A DNA stretch of 58,655 bases from Planctomycetota bacterium. GTDB taxonomy: Bacteria; Planctomycetota; Planctomycetia; Isosphaerales; Isosphaeraceae. The first letter of the stretch is position 1; each line of letters opens with the position of its first letter. Positions 30,146-39,141 of the stretch are shown here, piece by piece. Where the stretch lies: NCBI GenBank assembly GCA_021791715.1, contig JAJYWB010000005.1, positions 1 to 58,655 on the forward strand. The letters run 5' to 3'. The translations under genes were made by a program, and so were the position numbers. The notes under the pieces are model-generated. The model searched no databases, had not been told where the DNA came from, and was given only the letters and a program-made list of their open reading frames with translations.

Positions 30146-30922
30146 ATGTCAACAAAGTTAGACGTGGATGTGACGGAAACATGGCGGGAATACAAGGAAC
30201 AGCCGACGACGGCCTTGCGCAATCAGCTCGTCGAGCGGTACCTGCCGCTCGTCAAGTATAACGCCGAGCGCATTTGGCAACGTTTGCCCGAGGGAGTCGA
30301 TCTCGACGATCTGATCTCCGCGGGCGTTTTCGGCTTGATGGACGCGATCGACGCCTTCGATATGACGCGCGGCGTCAAATTTGAGACGTACTGCGTCCCT
30401 CGGATCCGCGGAGCGATGCTCGACGAACTGCGCACGATGGATTGGGTGCCCAGGCTCGTGAGGTCGAAACACAGCAAAATGGAGGAGGCGAGGAAGGCGC
30501 TCGAAGCCCAACACGGCAGGCCCCCCACCGACGCCGAACTCGCCGAGAAACTCGGCCTCGCGATGGAAGATTACGATAAAATGGCGATGGACGCCAACGC
30601 CGTCGGCCTGATCAGCCTCAACAAAAAGTGGTACGAAACCGACAGTTATAAAGATGTCCGTGAAATCGACATCCTCGAGGATAAAAAGGGGGAGGACCCC
30701 ACCCGCAGGCTCCAGCGCAAAGACCTTATGCGCATGGTGACCAAAGGCCTTAACCGCAACGAACGCCTTATTATTATTTTATATTATTATGAAGAACTGA
30801 CGATGAAAGAGATCGGCGCGACGCTCGACCTGAGCGAGTCGCGGGTTTCGCAGATGCATTCGTCGATCATCCAGCGGTTGCAATCGCAGTTGTCGTCGCG
30901 GAGGGTTGAATTCGGAACCTGA
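30146..30922 (+). CDS. fliA: Flagellar sigma factor FliA (sigma 28)
   Basis: The product is 258 aa from the ATG at 30146, with GGAGG 7 bases upstream. Sigma region 2 is clear (LPLVKYNAERIWQRLPEGVD, DDLISAGVFGLMDAID), region 3 starts near RLVRSKHSKMEEA and region 4 holds the helix-turn-helix (LTMKEIGATLDLSESRVSQ). FliA directs RNA polymerase to late flagellar and chemotaxis promoters. It closes the flagellar block. Its last 56 bp overlap, in antisense, the end of the following minus-strand gene. No anti-sigma factor FlgM was seen. Confidence 0.95.
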   Translation: MSTKLDVDVTETWREYKEQPTTALRNQLVERYLPLVKYNAERIWQRLPEGVDLDDLISAGVFGLMDAIDAFDMTRGVKFETYCVPRIRGAMLDELRTMDWVPRLVRSKHSKMEEARKALEAQHGRPPTDAELAEKLGLAMEDYDKMAMDANAVGLISLNKKWYETDSYKDVREIDILEDKKGEDPTRRLQRKDLMRMVTKGLNRNERLIIILYYYEELTMKEIGATLDLSESRVSQMHSSIIQRLQSQLSSRRVEFGT

Positions 30923-31244
30923 CGAGCGAAGGTCGATCGTCGGATCGAAGCGAACTTTTGATCGCCGAATCGACGTCGGCCGGGGGAGGATTCACGGGAC
31001 GTCGACGCGCGTGCGAGACGTGTATCAGTGTCGCGAAAAGGAGCGCGACGACGATAACCCCCGTCGACCAAAGAATCGCGCGAACCGCCGTCGAGAGCGG
31101 CGCGGCGGGGGTCGATCGCAGATAATCCTCAAACGATTGAGACGACGCCGTCTCGCTCGATCCGTCGACGAATCGTGGAGCGTCTTCCTCGAACAGAACG
31201 TTCCCTTTGATCTTCCTCGGATCGGCTCCCGAACTATTCGCCAT
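30867..31244 (-). CDS. Small single-TM protein
   Basis: The product is 125 aa with one TM helix (AILWSTGVIVVALLFATLIHV, residues ~60-80 in shortened form WSTGVIVVALLFATLI). An acidic N-terminal half (VLFEEDAPRFVDGSS) would lie in the cytoplasm and a basic tail follows the helix. I recognise no family. The 3' part overlaps fliA in antisense, so the true protein could end earlier. It follows the methyltransferase gene on the same strand with a 91-bp gap. Confidence 0.5.
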   Translation of the reverse strand: MANSSGADPRKIKGNVLFEEDAPRFVDGSSETASSQSFEDYLRSTPAAPLSTAVRAILWSTGVIVVALLFATLIHVSHARRRPVNPPPADVDSAIKSSLRSDDRPSLVRFRIQPSATTTAIATAG

Positions 31245-31335
31245 CGTAAATCGCCCCCGCCCGGATCGTTCCGCCGATCGCCGAGTTTCGACCCCTCGCT
31301 TCCACCACAGAAATCATCATTTGTTTAGTTATTCC

Positions 31336-32277
31336 TTATCGCTCACGACCCAACTCGCGCGTCGAAGCGACGAACGACCAATCCCAACCCGGCGGCCGAC
31401 GATCGTCGCCGTTCGCGGCCGAATCTTCGTCGCCCCAGGGATATAACACCTGATCGAGCCGAATGTCTTCAAATCCCGCCTTCCGCAACCGATGAATAAT
31501 CTCGAACGGTTGCCAGAACTTCTGCCTGATCCCCTGATAGCGAAACCTGCCGAAAGCGAAATCATACCTCCGGTGCTCGGCGTGGATCGCCGCGTGACGG
31601 TCCGCCTCTCGCGGGGAAAGCCCCCTTTCGATCGCCTCGTCATAAAGCAACATCGTATGATAATGAATCGCATCAATCGACGGAACCACCCCCAGGAAAA
31701 CGCCCCCCGGCTTCATACACGCTCGAATCGAACGCAACGCCGCCGCGATCTCGCCAACCTCGGGCGCGACCAGCGAATTCACCGCGATCGCGACGTCGAC
31801 TCCGGATTCATGCTCACTAATGGCAGACATATTTATATTTCTAAAAATCACGCGATCGGATCGATCTCCCAACCGACGTTTGGCGATCTCGATCATCGCG
31901 GGGGCGAAATCGATCGCCACGACCCTCGCGAACCGATCGATCAACCTCGTCAACAACGGACCCGTCCCGCACCCAAGATCGACGACGGTTTTCGACGCGG
32001 GATCTTCGATCGCGTCGAGCGCTTTCCAGAGGGGATTGATCACGCCGGGATCGTAAGGATCGAGAAAGATTTTCTCATATCGTTCGGCGTGACGATCCCA
32101 GTAATAATCCTGACCCCGACCGCTCGCGTTCAATCCTTCGCCCCGTTCCGAAGCGGCCGATCCGCTCGCGACGTCGTCGCGCCGCGTCTCCAAATCGGCC
32201 GCGCAATCCGACGCCGAATCGGCGCGATACGCGATCACGGGGGAGGGATTCGCTGCGGATCGTGGTCGTCGGGACAC
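31336..32277 (-). CDS. SAM-dependent methyltransferase
   Basis: The class I methyltransferase core is clear: VVDLGCGTGPLLTRL (motif I, SAM binding), VVAIDFAPAMIEIAK (motif II) and CMKPGGVFLGVVPS (motif after strand 5). About 313 aa from the GTG at 32277. An upstream TTG at 32328 would add 17 residues with six threonines encoded by a GTC/GAC triplet run (32290-32309), which I consider less likely. The first ~75 residues look disordered. Substrate unknown. Probably co-transcribed with the upstream lipoprotein gene. Confidence 0.82.
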   Translation of the reverse strand: MSRRPRSAANPSPVIAYRADSASDCAADLETRRDDVASGSAASERGEGLNASGRGQDYYWDRHAERYEKIFLDPYDPGVINPLWKALDAIEDPASKTVVDLGCGTGPLLTRLIDRFARVVAIDFAPAMIEIAKRRLGDRSDRVIFRNINMSAISEHESGVDVAIAVNSLVAPEVGEIAAALRSIRACMKPGGVFLGVVPSIDAIHYHTMLLYDEAIERGLSPREADRHAAIHAEHRRYDFAFGRFRYQGIRQKFWQPFEIIHRLRKAGFEDIRLDQVLYPWGDEDSAANGDDRRPPGWDWSFVASTRELGRER

Positions 32278-32376
32278 GTGGCTCTGCCTCGTCGTCGTCG
32301 TCGTCGTCTGATCGCCCTTCAAATTCAATCTACTACGCGGGACGCCTCTTGGGGAGATTCGGCGGGCCGAGCCGCT

Positions 32377-32970
32377 TCAATGCGCGCGATGGGGAGATTC
32401 TAAACTCCCCGCCGCGTCGGCGCGTCGAAGCGATTCGCTCGAACGGGGAGAATCGCTCGCCGCATCCCGCGACGCGATCGGAACAAGGCTTTCAATATCA
32501 ATCTCAAGCCCTTTCGTATTCCCCATCACATCGCGAATATAACGCTTGGGATAGCCGAGCTTCCGATCGGTCGTGAGCCGAAGAACCGCCGACGAACCCT
32601 TCGGTTGACCAAAAGGACGCTCGGCGCTCAACTGATCAAGCTCCTCTTCCAGCATCAAAAATAGACCGTCGACGCCGTACGCCGACCGATCGCCGGGACG
32701 CATCTCGCGCGCCGAACCATCCGGGGCGATCCCGTCGATGCGTTTCACCTCGCCGCCTCGCACCGTCACACGATAACGCGCATTGCGTATCCCCGAACAC
32801 GACCAAACAAGATCGTAATCGCGAATCCCCGCGCGCTTCCACACGGATCGAGCCGATTGGATCGCCTCGCGCGTCAGGTTCTCACCCCCGCCGCAACCCG
32901 CCATCCCCAAAGATGAAATGATCGCGGCGAACACGACCCGACGGATTTTGATCGCTTTTCGATTTTCCAT
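32377..32970 (-). CDS. Lipoprotein, DUF6174-like
   Basis: The product is 197 aa. A short basic N-terminus and hydrophobic stretch end at GMAGC, a lipobox with Cys26, so the mature protein is probably lipid-anchored and periplasmic. The body (SVWKRAGIRDYDLVWSCSG, RYRVTVRGGEVKRIDG) resembles DUF6174 proteins, small planctomycete lipoproteins of unknown role. The C-terminal ~30 residues are Ser/Asp-rich and low in complexity. First gene of a minus-strand pair with the methyltransferase. Confidence 0.72.
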   Translation of the reverse strand: MENRKAIKIRRVVFAAIISSLGMAGCGGGENLTREAIQSARSVWKRAGIRDYDLVWSCSGIRNARYRVTVRGGEVKRIDGIAPDGSAREMRPGDRSAYGVDGLFLMLEEELDQLSAERPFGQPKGSSAVLRLTTDRKLGYPKRYIRDVMGNTKGLEIDIESLVPIASRDAASDSPRSSESLRRADAAGSLESPHRAH

Positions 32971-33063
32971 GAAGTTATTCTAAGGGCGAAGAGTTCCGCC
33001 GGCCACCGGTCGGCCGAATTTAAACGTGCTTATCAACCCAAATTCTTGCGTGATGATATCACA

Positions 33064-34038
33064 ATGCACGACGCGAACGCGATCGATCCCCTCACGCTCG
33101 TTCGGCCTCGCCGCGCGATCCTGGGAATGTCCGCGGTCTACCTGCCGTTCTCGGATGAATCGGGATCGATCGATTTCGGCGGCTTCCGTAACCTCCTCGA
33201 ACGGACGCATCGAGCGGGCCTCGTCCCCGCGGTCAACATGGATACGGGTTCGGTTCATCTGCTCGACGATCCGACCAAAAAAAAGGTCCTCGACCTCACC
33301 CGCTCGACGCTTGGAGGCGCCCCGTTCATAGCCGGAGCCTTCGTTCGCGATCGACCCGGAGACCCTCTCGACCTCGACCGTTACCGGGCCGAAATCGAAA
33401 CGATCGTCGATCACGGAGGAACGCCGATCGTCTTCCAATCGTACGGACTCGTCGAACGATCCAGTGATGAAATTATCGATGCTTATCAAACGATCGGCGA
33501 CTTTTGCGATCGCTTCTTCGCCTTTGAATTAGGCCCGCAATTCGCCCCCTTCGGACGCATCTACGATCTGGAAACGTACGCCGCGCTCCTCGATATCCCC
33601 GCCTGCCAGGGCGCCAAGCATTCGTCGCTCGATCGCTCGCTCGAATGGCGCCGGATCGCCCTTCGCGATTCCCGCCGTCCCGCGTTCCACGTTCTCACGG
33701 GAAACGATCTAGCGATCGACATGGTTATGTATGGAAGTGATTACCTGTTGGGATTGAGCACGTTCGCTCCCGAGGCGTTCGCCGTCCGCGACCGTTACTG
33801 GAAAGAAGGCGATGCGGCGTTTTACGAGATCAACGACGTTCTTCAATATCTGGGCGCGTTCGCGTTTCGCCCTCCCGTCCCCGCGTATCGCCATTCGGCG
33901 GCGATGTTTCTTAAGCTGACGCACAGGCTCGACGCCGATCACGCGCATCCCAGGGCGCACCGTCGGCCCGATTCCGACCGCGAGATTCTGGCGTCGATCG
34001 CCGCTCGACTCGCCGAAATCATGGGAATCGATCGCTAA
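33064..34038 (+). CDS. DapA-family aldolase-like protein
   Basis: The product is about 324 aa; the ATG at 33064 is preferred over one 18 bp upstream. It has the TIM-barrel layout of dihydrodipicolinate synthase/N-acetylneuraminate lyase proteins: an N-terminal [15 protein letters not shown] segment and a [10 protein letters not shown] block whose Lys is the likely Schiff-base residue. The usual GTTGE loop is not seen; [10 protein letters not shown] stands where it would be. The true reaction is therefore unknown and need not be lysine synthesis. Its stop is followed after one base by the start of the OYE-type reductase, so the two are translationally linked and probably serve one catabolic route. 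Confidence 0.75.
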   Translation: MHDANAIDPLTLVRPRRAILGMSAVYLPFSDESGSIDFGGFRNLLERTHRAGLVPAVNMDTGSVHLLDDPTKKKVLDLTRSTLGGAPFIAGAFVRDRPGDPLDLDRYRAEIETIVDHGGTPIVFQSYGLVERSSDEIIDAYQTIGDFCDRFFAFELGPQFAPFGRIYDLETYAALLDIPACQGAKHSSLDRSLEWRRIALRDSRRPAFHVLTGNDLAIDMVMYGSDYLLGLSTFAPEAFAVRDRYWKEGDAAFYEINDVLQYLGAFAFRPPVPAYRHSAAMFLKLTHRLDADHAHPRAHRRPDSDREILASIAARLAEIMGIDR

Positions 34039-34039
34039 T

Positions 34040-35527
34040 ATGAGTGAAATCCGACGCATGGCGACTCTCCGCACCGTCGCCGAATTCCGCGAACACGTTC
34101 GATCGCTCGGAGTCGATATCCCGCTCGACGACTCGCTCCAACCGGGCGCCTCCGACCCGCTGGCGCAACCGTATCGCCTGGGAGATCGGACGATCGGCAA
34201 CCGTTTCGCTGTTCTCCCCATGGAAGGATGGGACGCGACCGCCGAAGGCTTGCCGAGCGACCGCACCTTCCGTCGCTGGAAACGCTTCGGAGCGAGCGGC
34301 GCCAAGCTGATTTGGGGGGGAGAAGCCGTCGCCGTCCGCGAAGACGGCAGGGCGAGCCCCAACGAACTCCTCATCAACGACGCCAATCTGTCCGGGATCG
34401 AAGCCCTCCGAACGGCGCTCGTTAACGAGCACCGCGACCGTTTCGGCTCAACCGAAAGCCTTTATATCGGCCTGCAACTCACGCATTCGGGACGCTACTC
34501 GAAACCGCACGATCACAATCGACCAGAGCCCAAAATCGTCTATCGTCACCCGATTCTCGACCGTCGCCTTAAACTCGCCGACGATTACCCGCTCGTCACC
34601 GACGACGACCTCAAACGCTTGACGGTCCGCTTCGTCGATGCCGCCAAGCTCGCCTTCAAAGCGGGATATGATTTTGTCGACATCAAACAATGTCATTCTT
34701 ATTTAGGACATGAACTCTTATCCGCGGTCGATCGCCCCGGCGAATACGGCGGTTCCTTTGAAAATCGCACGCGGTTCGCGCGGAACGTGATCGAGGGCGT
34801 TCGCTCCGAGGCGCCGGGGCTCAAAATCGGCGTCCGGCTCAACGCCGCGGATTGGCGCCCGTTCAAACCCGGCGACGACGGTCGCGGAATCCCCGAGCCT
34901 TGGCCCTTGGAAAGCGCTCAAACTCAGGCCGATCGAGGCGAATCCCCCCCCTACCCTTACGCGTTCGGCGGCGACGGAACGGGGCTGGGAATCGACCTCG
35001 CCGAACCGATTCGACTGATCGATCAATTCCACGCGTGGGGCGTCGAACTCCTCTGTGTCACGCTCGGGAGCCCGTATTACAACCCCCATTTCCTCAGGCC
35101 CGCGCTCTTCCCGCCGACCGACGGCTACAAACCTCCCGAGGATCCCTTGGTCGGAGTCGCCAGGCACATCGCGATCACCGCGCTGCTCAAAAAAAGACGC
35201 CCCGAACTCGCGTTTGTCGGATCGGGATATTCGTATTTACAGGAGCGTCTCGCCGAGGTCGGCCGAACCGTCGCGGCGCGAGGAATGGCCGATTTTATCG
35301 GCGTGGGGCGAATGGCGCTTTCTTATCCCGAACTTCCCGCCGACGCCCTCGCCGGCCGCGCGTTTGATCGTAAGCGCGTTTGTCGCACCTTCAGCGACTG
35401 CACTTCGTCTCCGCGCAATGGACTCGCCTCGGGATGTTACCCGCTCGACCCGTTCTATAAAAACCTCGCCGAGGCCGACGAATTGAAACGCAGAAAATCG
35501 TTATGGAATGAGAATAAAGGTAAGTAA
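34040..35527 (+). CDS. NADH:flavin oxidoreductase, OYE family
   Basis: The product is 495 aa, longer than typical Old Yellow Enzymes (~360-400). FMN-barrel motifs are visible: [14 protein letters not shown] (strand 1), [12 protein letters not shown] (active-site His region), [19 protein letters not shown] and a [13 protein letters not shown] block typical of the family, and GSGYSYLQE and [15 protein letters not shown] at the phosphate site. [14 protein letters not shown] resembles the Cys-rich segment that binds an iron-sulfur cluster in 2,4-dienoyl-CoA-reductase-type members, but a second domain is absent. It forms a tight pair with the aldolase-like gene. Confidence 0.85.
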   Translation: MSEIRRMATLRTVAEFREHVRSLGVDIPLDDSLQPGASDPLAQPYRLGDRTIGNRFAVLPMEGWDATAEGLPSDRTFRRWKRFGASGAKLIWGGEAVAVREDGRASPNELLINDANLSGIEALRTALVNEHRDRFGSTESLYIGLQLTHSGRYSKPHDHNRPEPKIVYRHPILDRRLKLADDYPLVTDDDLKRLTVRFVDAAKLAFKAGYDFVDIKQCHSYLGHELLSAVDRPGEYGGSFENRTRFARNVIEGVRSEAPGLKIGVRLNAADWRPFKPGDDGRGIPEPWPLESAQTQADRGESPPYPYAFGGDGTGLGIDLAEPIRLIDQFHAWGVELLCVTLGSPYYNPHFLRPALFPPTDGYKPPEDPLVGVARHIAITALLKKRRPELAFVGSGYSYLQERLAEVGRTVAARGMADFIGVGRMALSYPELPADALAGRAFDRKRVCRTFSDCTSSPRNGLASGCYPLDPFYKNLAEADELKRRKSLWNENKGK

Positions 35528-35557
35528 TTATTATATCACATGTATCGTCTCGTTCGC

Positions 35558-35586
35558 TTGACTCGGCGGCTCGGCTCGATTACGCT
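35558..35586 (+). promoter_or_regulatory. Candidate promoter of aspS
   Basis: TTGACT (35558-35563), a 17-bp spacer and TACGCT (35581-35586). The -35 is good, the -10 only fair. It lies 88 bp before the aspS start. Confidence 0.3.
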
Positions 35587-35673
35587 TTCGACTCGCGGGA
35601 ACTTCTCGAAATAATGTCGTCTTGGATTCGATTTCGGTTGAAATCGACGAAAGCCGCGGGGCGCGCGATCAAC

Positions 35674-37437
35674 ATGCTGAAACGGACTTGCACGTGCGGT
35701 GAATTGACCAAAAGCGACGTCGGCCGCGAGGTCGCGCTCAACGGCTGGGTGGACGCGTACCGCGATTTCGGCGGACTCGTGTTCATCGATTTGCGCGACC
35801 GTTTCGGGATCACTCAGGTCGTCTTCGAGCCCTCCGCGGGCGCCGAACTGCAGGCCCGCGCTCGCGAGCTCCGCGCCGAATACGTCGTCGGAGTGCGCGG
35901 TACGGTCGCCGAACGGCTCCCCGGCAAAGAAAACCCCAATCTAGCCACCGGCCAAATCGAACTCCGCGCAGCCGAACTCGTCGTCTTCAACGAATCGGTC
36001 ACCCCCCCGTTCGAGATCCAGGGCCCCGAACCGAACGAGGAACTTCGGCTCACATACCGTTATCTCGACCTTCGCAGGCCGTCGGTCCAACGCGTTTTCC
36101 TCCTCCGCCATCGCATGCTCCAATCTATGCGCAATTCGATGTCGGATATGGGGTTCGTCGAGGTCGAAACGCCGATGCTGGGCCGCAGCACCCCCGAGGG
36201 GGCGCGCGATTTTCTCGTCCCCAGCCGCGTCCACGCGGGGCGGTTTTACGCGCTTCCGCAATCTCCTCAATTATACAAGCAGATCTTGATGGTCGCGGGT
36301 TACGATCGGTATTTCCAGATCGCCCGCTGTTTTCGCGACGAAGACCTCCGCGCCAACCGTCAGCCCGAATTCACCCAGCTCGACGTCGAGATGTCGTTCG
36401 TCGAAGACGAAGACGTCATCGCGACGATGGAACGGCTCGTCGTCGCTCTCGCCAAAGAATTCACCGGCGAGGAATTGAATCTTCCTTTGCCCAGATATGC
36501 TTATCACGATGTCGTCGAGCGGTATGGATCGGACCGGCCCGACCTGCGCTACGACCTCGAACTCAAAGATCTCGCCGATCTCGCCGCGGCGAGCGAATTC
36601 CAGGTGTTTCGTCAGGCGATCGATTCGGGCAAACGCGTTCGCGGTTTCCGCGTTCCCGGCGGGGGCTCAAAGCTGAGTCGCAAAGACCTCGATCAATTAA
36701 CCGAATACGCCGGCTCGCTGGGGGCGAAAGGCCTCGTTTGGCTCCGCGTCGAGGAATCGACGTTCGCCGGACCCGCCGCCAAATTCCTCCCCGCTCCGCT
36801 CCAAACGCAATTCCGCGAACGCTTCGACGCGAAACAAGGGGATCTTCTCCTGATCGTCGCCGATACGCAGGCGGTTACGAACCAGGTTCTCTCGGCGCTT
36901 CGATCTCGAGTCGCCGCCGATCTCAAACTTTATGACCCGTCAAAATTCCATTATTCTTGGATTATTCGATTTCCGCTCCTCGCGTGGGACGCCGAGGAGG
37001 GGCGCTACGCCGCCGAACATCACCCGTTCACGATGCCTTTGCCCGAGGATCTTCACCTTCTCGACACCGATCCCGCGAAAGTTCGTGCGCAGGCGTATGA
37101 TCTTGTGATTAATGGAGAGGAAGCCGGCGGCGGGACGATTCGGTGCCACGACCCCAAAATTCAGGCCAAGATCTTTAGCCTGCTCGGTTTAACCCCTGAG
37201 CAAGCCGAGGAGAAATTCGGCTTTTTGCTCGGAGCGCTCCGCCACGGCGCGCCGCCTCACGGCGGGATCGCGCTCGGTTTCGACCGCTGGGTGATGCTTT
37301 ACGCGGGGCTCGAAAACATCCGCGATTGCATCGCCTTCCCCAAAACAGCCCGCGGAACCGATCTGATGACGGGCGCTCCCGGAACCGTCGACGCTCGTCA
37401 GATGCGCGAACTCAAACTTCGATTCCTTGAATCCTGA
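35674..37437 (+). CDS. aspS: Aspartyl-tRNA synthetase
   Basis: The product is 587 aa from the ATG at 35674, the normal bacterial length. It charges tRNA-Asp. The N-terminal OB-fold (LNGWVDAYRDFGGLVFIDLRDRFG in part: GWVDAYRDFGGLVFIDL) binds the anticodon. Class II motifs are present: motif 2 FRDEDLRANRQPEFTQLD and motif 3 GIALGFDRWVMLYAG. The GAD insertion domain (~residues 290-410) marks the bacterial type. Motif 3 has Trp after the Arg, where Leu is more usual. Monocistronic. Confidence 0.97.
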   Translation: MLKRTCTCGELTKSDVGREVALNGWVDAYRDFGGLVFIDLRDRFGITQVVFEPSAGAELQARARELRAEYVVGVRGTVAERLPGKENPNLATGQIELRAAELVVFNESVTPPFEIQGPEPNEELRLTYRYLDLRRPSVQRVFLLRHRMLQSMRNSMSDMGFVEVETPMLGRSTPEGARDFLVPSRVHAGRFYALPQSPQLYKQILMVAGYDRYFQIARCFRDEDLRANRQPEFTQLDVEMSFVEDEDVIATMERLVVALAKEFTGEELNLPLPRYAYHDVVERYGSDRPDLRYDLELKDLADLAAASEFQVFRQAIDSGKRVRGFRVPGGGSKLSRKDLDQLTEYAGSLGAKGLVWLRVEESTFAGPAAKFLPAPLQTQFRERFDAKQGDLLLIVADTQAVTNQVLSALRSRVAADLKLYDPSKFHYSWIIRFPLLAWDAEEGRYAAEHHPFTMPLPEDLHLLDTDPAKVRAQAYDLVINGEEAGGGTIRCHDPKIQAKIFSLLGLTPEQAEEKFGFLLGALRHGAPPHGGIALGFDRWVMLYAGLENIRDCIAFPKTARGTDLMTGAPGTVDARQMRELKLRFLES

Positions 37438-37568
37438 TTTTTCGAACGGCGCGTTCGATCGGGCGATCGTCCGACGCTCGGTTGCGACGGCGTTGCCGAT
37501 TTCACGAATCACGATATAATACGTGCTCACGGCGAGCGAACGAAAACCGACGGCTTGCGCTCAACACC

Positions 37569-38804
37569 ATGATGGACAATCACATGACGCGACGAAAGCG
37601 ATTGATCGACCGGGGCGTCGCCGCGGTCTGCTTTACGATCCTGGCCGCATCGACCGCATCGGCCCAAAATCAAGCGCCTCCGGGCGATCTCCCCGATCTC
37701 GCGACCGCGGTCGCCTTCCCCAACCTGTCGTTCAATCGACCCGTCGCGATGGCGCGAATCCCCGGCGACCGCGAACTGATTTTCGTCGTCGAACAACGCG
37801 GCGTGATCGTTTCGTTCCCGAACGATCCGTCGACAACCGATAAACAGGTGATGCTAGATATTCATGAAAGAGTGAACAGTAAAGGCAACGAGGAGGGGCT
37901 CCTCGGCCTCGCCTTTCATCCCAAATTCGCCGAAAACGGCGAGTTTTATGTTTATTACTCGGCGATGAACCCGGGACCCAGGCGTTCGATCGTCTCGCGT
38001 TTCCGCGCCTCCAAAGACAATCCCCGCAGCGCCTCGGCCGATTCCGAGGAACAAATCTGGGTGTCGAAAGACGATCCGTTCGAGAATCACAACGGCGGAT
38101 GCGTCGAGTTCGGCCCCGACGGATATTTATACATCAGCCTTGGTGATTCGGGCGCGGCCGACGATCCTTTGACGACGGGCCAGAATCCCAAAGATTGGTT
38201 CGGGTCGATCTTGCGAATCGACGTCGATCATCCCGCCAAGGGTAAGAAATACGGAATTCCCGCGGATAATCCGGCCAAACGCTCGCCGAAGTTCAAGGAA
38301 TGGGCGCCCGAGGTTTATTGCATCGGCCTGAGAAACGTTTGGAAGTTCACGTTCGATCGAGCGACGGGAGCTTGCTGGGCCGGCGACGTCGGCCAAAATA
38401 TCTGGGAGGAAATCGACGTCATCGTCAACGGAGGCAATTACGGTTGGAGTTATGAAGAATCGTTCCATCCGTTTCATCCCCGTACGAAAGTCGACCGTTC
38501 TTCGCCGCTTTTGAAGCCGATCGTCGAATACAAGCACGACGTCGGTCAAAGCGTGACGGGGGGCTATGTTTATCGCGGCGAAAAAATCCCGGCGCTCAAG
38601 GGGGCTTACGTTTACGGCGATTTCCAGAGCGGCCGAATCTGGGCTCTCCGCGCCGATAAAGGCAAGCTCACCGCTAACAAAGAGATCGTCGACATCAAGA
38701 AGGAACGACCGCTCAACATCGCGGCGTTCGGCGAAGACGCCGACGGCGAGCTTTACATCCTCGCTTTCGACGGCAAGATTCATAAATTCGTCGACCGAAA
38801 GTGA
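37569..38804 (+). CDS. Exported PQQ-type sugar dehydrogenase
   Basis: The product is about 411 aa from the ATG at 37569 (another ATG follows five codons later). A signal peptide ends at TASAQ. The rest matches the glucose/sorbosone dehydrogenase beta-propeller: FVVEQRGVI, EEGLLGLAFHPKF, GGCVEFGPDGYLYISLGDSG, LRNVWKFTFDRATG, AGDVGQNIWEEIDVI and GNYGWS. These blocks hold the usual PQQ and calcium contacts. It likely oxidises sugars or related compounds in the periplasm. Transcribed alone. Confidence 0.9.
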   Translation: MMDNHMTRRKRLIDRGVAAVCFTILAASTASAQNQAPPGDLPDLATAVAFPNLSFNRPVAMARIPGDRELIFVVEQRGVIVSFPNDPSTTDKQVMLDIHERVNSKGNEEGLLGLAFHPKFAENGEFYVYYSAMNPGPRRSIVSRFRASKDNPRSASADSEEQIWVSKDDPFENHNGGCVEFGPDGYLYISLGDSGAADDPLTTGQNPKDWFGSILRIDVDHPAKGKKYGIPADNPAKRSPKFKEWAPEVYCIGLRNVWKFTFDRATGACWAGDVGQNIWEEIDVIVNGGNYGWSYEESFHPFHPRTKVDRSSPLLKPIVEYKHDVGQSVTGGYVYRGEKIPALKGAYVYGDFQSGRIWALRADKGKLTANKEIVDIKKERPLNIAAFGEDADGELYILAFDGKIHKFVDRK

Positions 38805-39141
38805 GATCTCCGTCGAGATTCACCGGATGCGATCGAGCGTTTCGCGGATCTCCGCGGCGGTCCGCAAACGCTTGATCACCCCATTCCTGATCGCTCGTAT
38901 ATTTCGATCTTAATATTCTAATCGATCTTCACAAGATTGAGCGACGATCGATCGTCGGATTAAAAAAATTGAACGGGAGATTTTGGAATTCGTCGGGCGA
39001 TAAAACCCCCGGTGATAAATCCAAGATCTCCCTGATCAATTCGATATGAATCTCATCGCGCCGAGTTTTTTCTCTCAATCACTCGGCTTTGATTTCCCGA
39101 TCGCATCGATTCGATAAAAGCTTCAAACCGCGATCGTCGCG
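38805..39141. other. Convergent intergenic region with hairpins
   Basis: 337 bp between convergent genes. It has a 16-bp palindrome (CGACGATCGATCGTCG, 38942-38957) and a long-range stem (GGGAGATTTTGGA, 38975-38987, with TCCAAGATCTCCC, 39020-39032). One or both may end transcription. No gene is supported. Confidence 0.5.

Noticed and set aside
29763..30161. Arg-rich 132-aa gene between flhG and fliA
   Set aside because: Despite a possible ribosome site, its composition looks like random reading of GC-rich DNA and it overlaps the fliA start.
32290..32309. Triplet microsatellite as a phase-variable coding repeat
   Set aside because: A GTC/GAC run lies near the methyltransferase start, but slippage by triplets would not shift the frame, and the more likely start is downstream of it.
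38942..38957. Strong terminator for the sugar dehydrogenase gene
   Set aside because: The palindrome is perfect but is followed by an A-run, not a T-run, in the direction of transcription.
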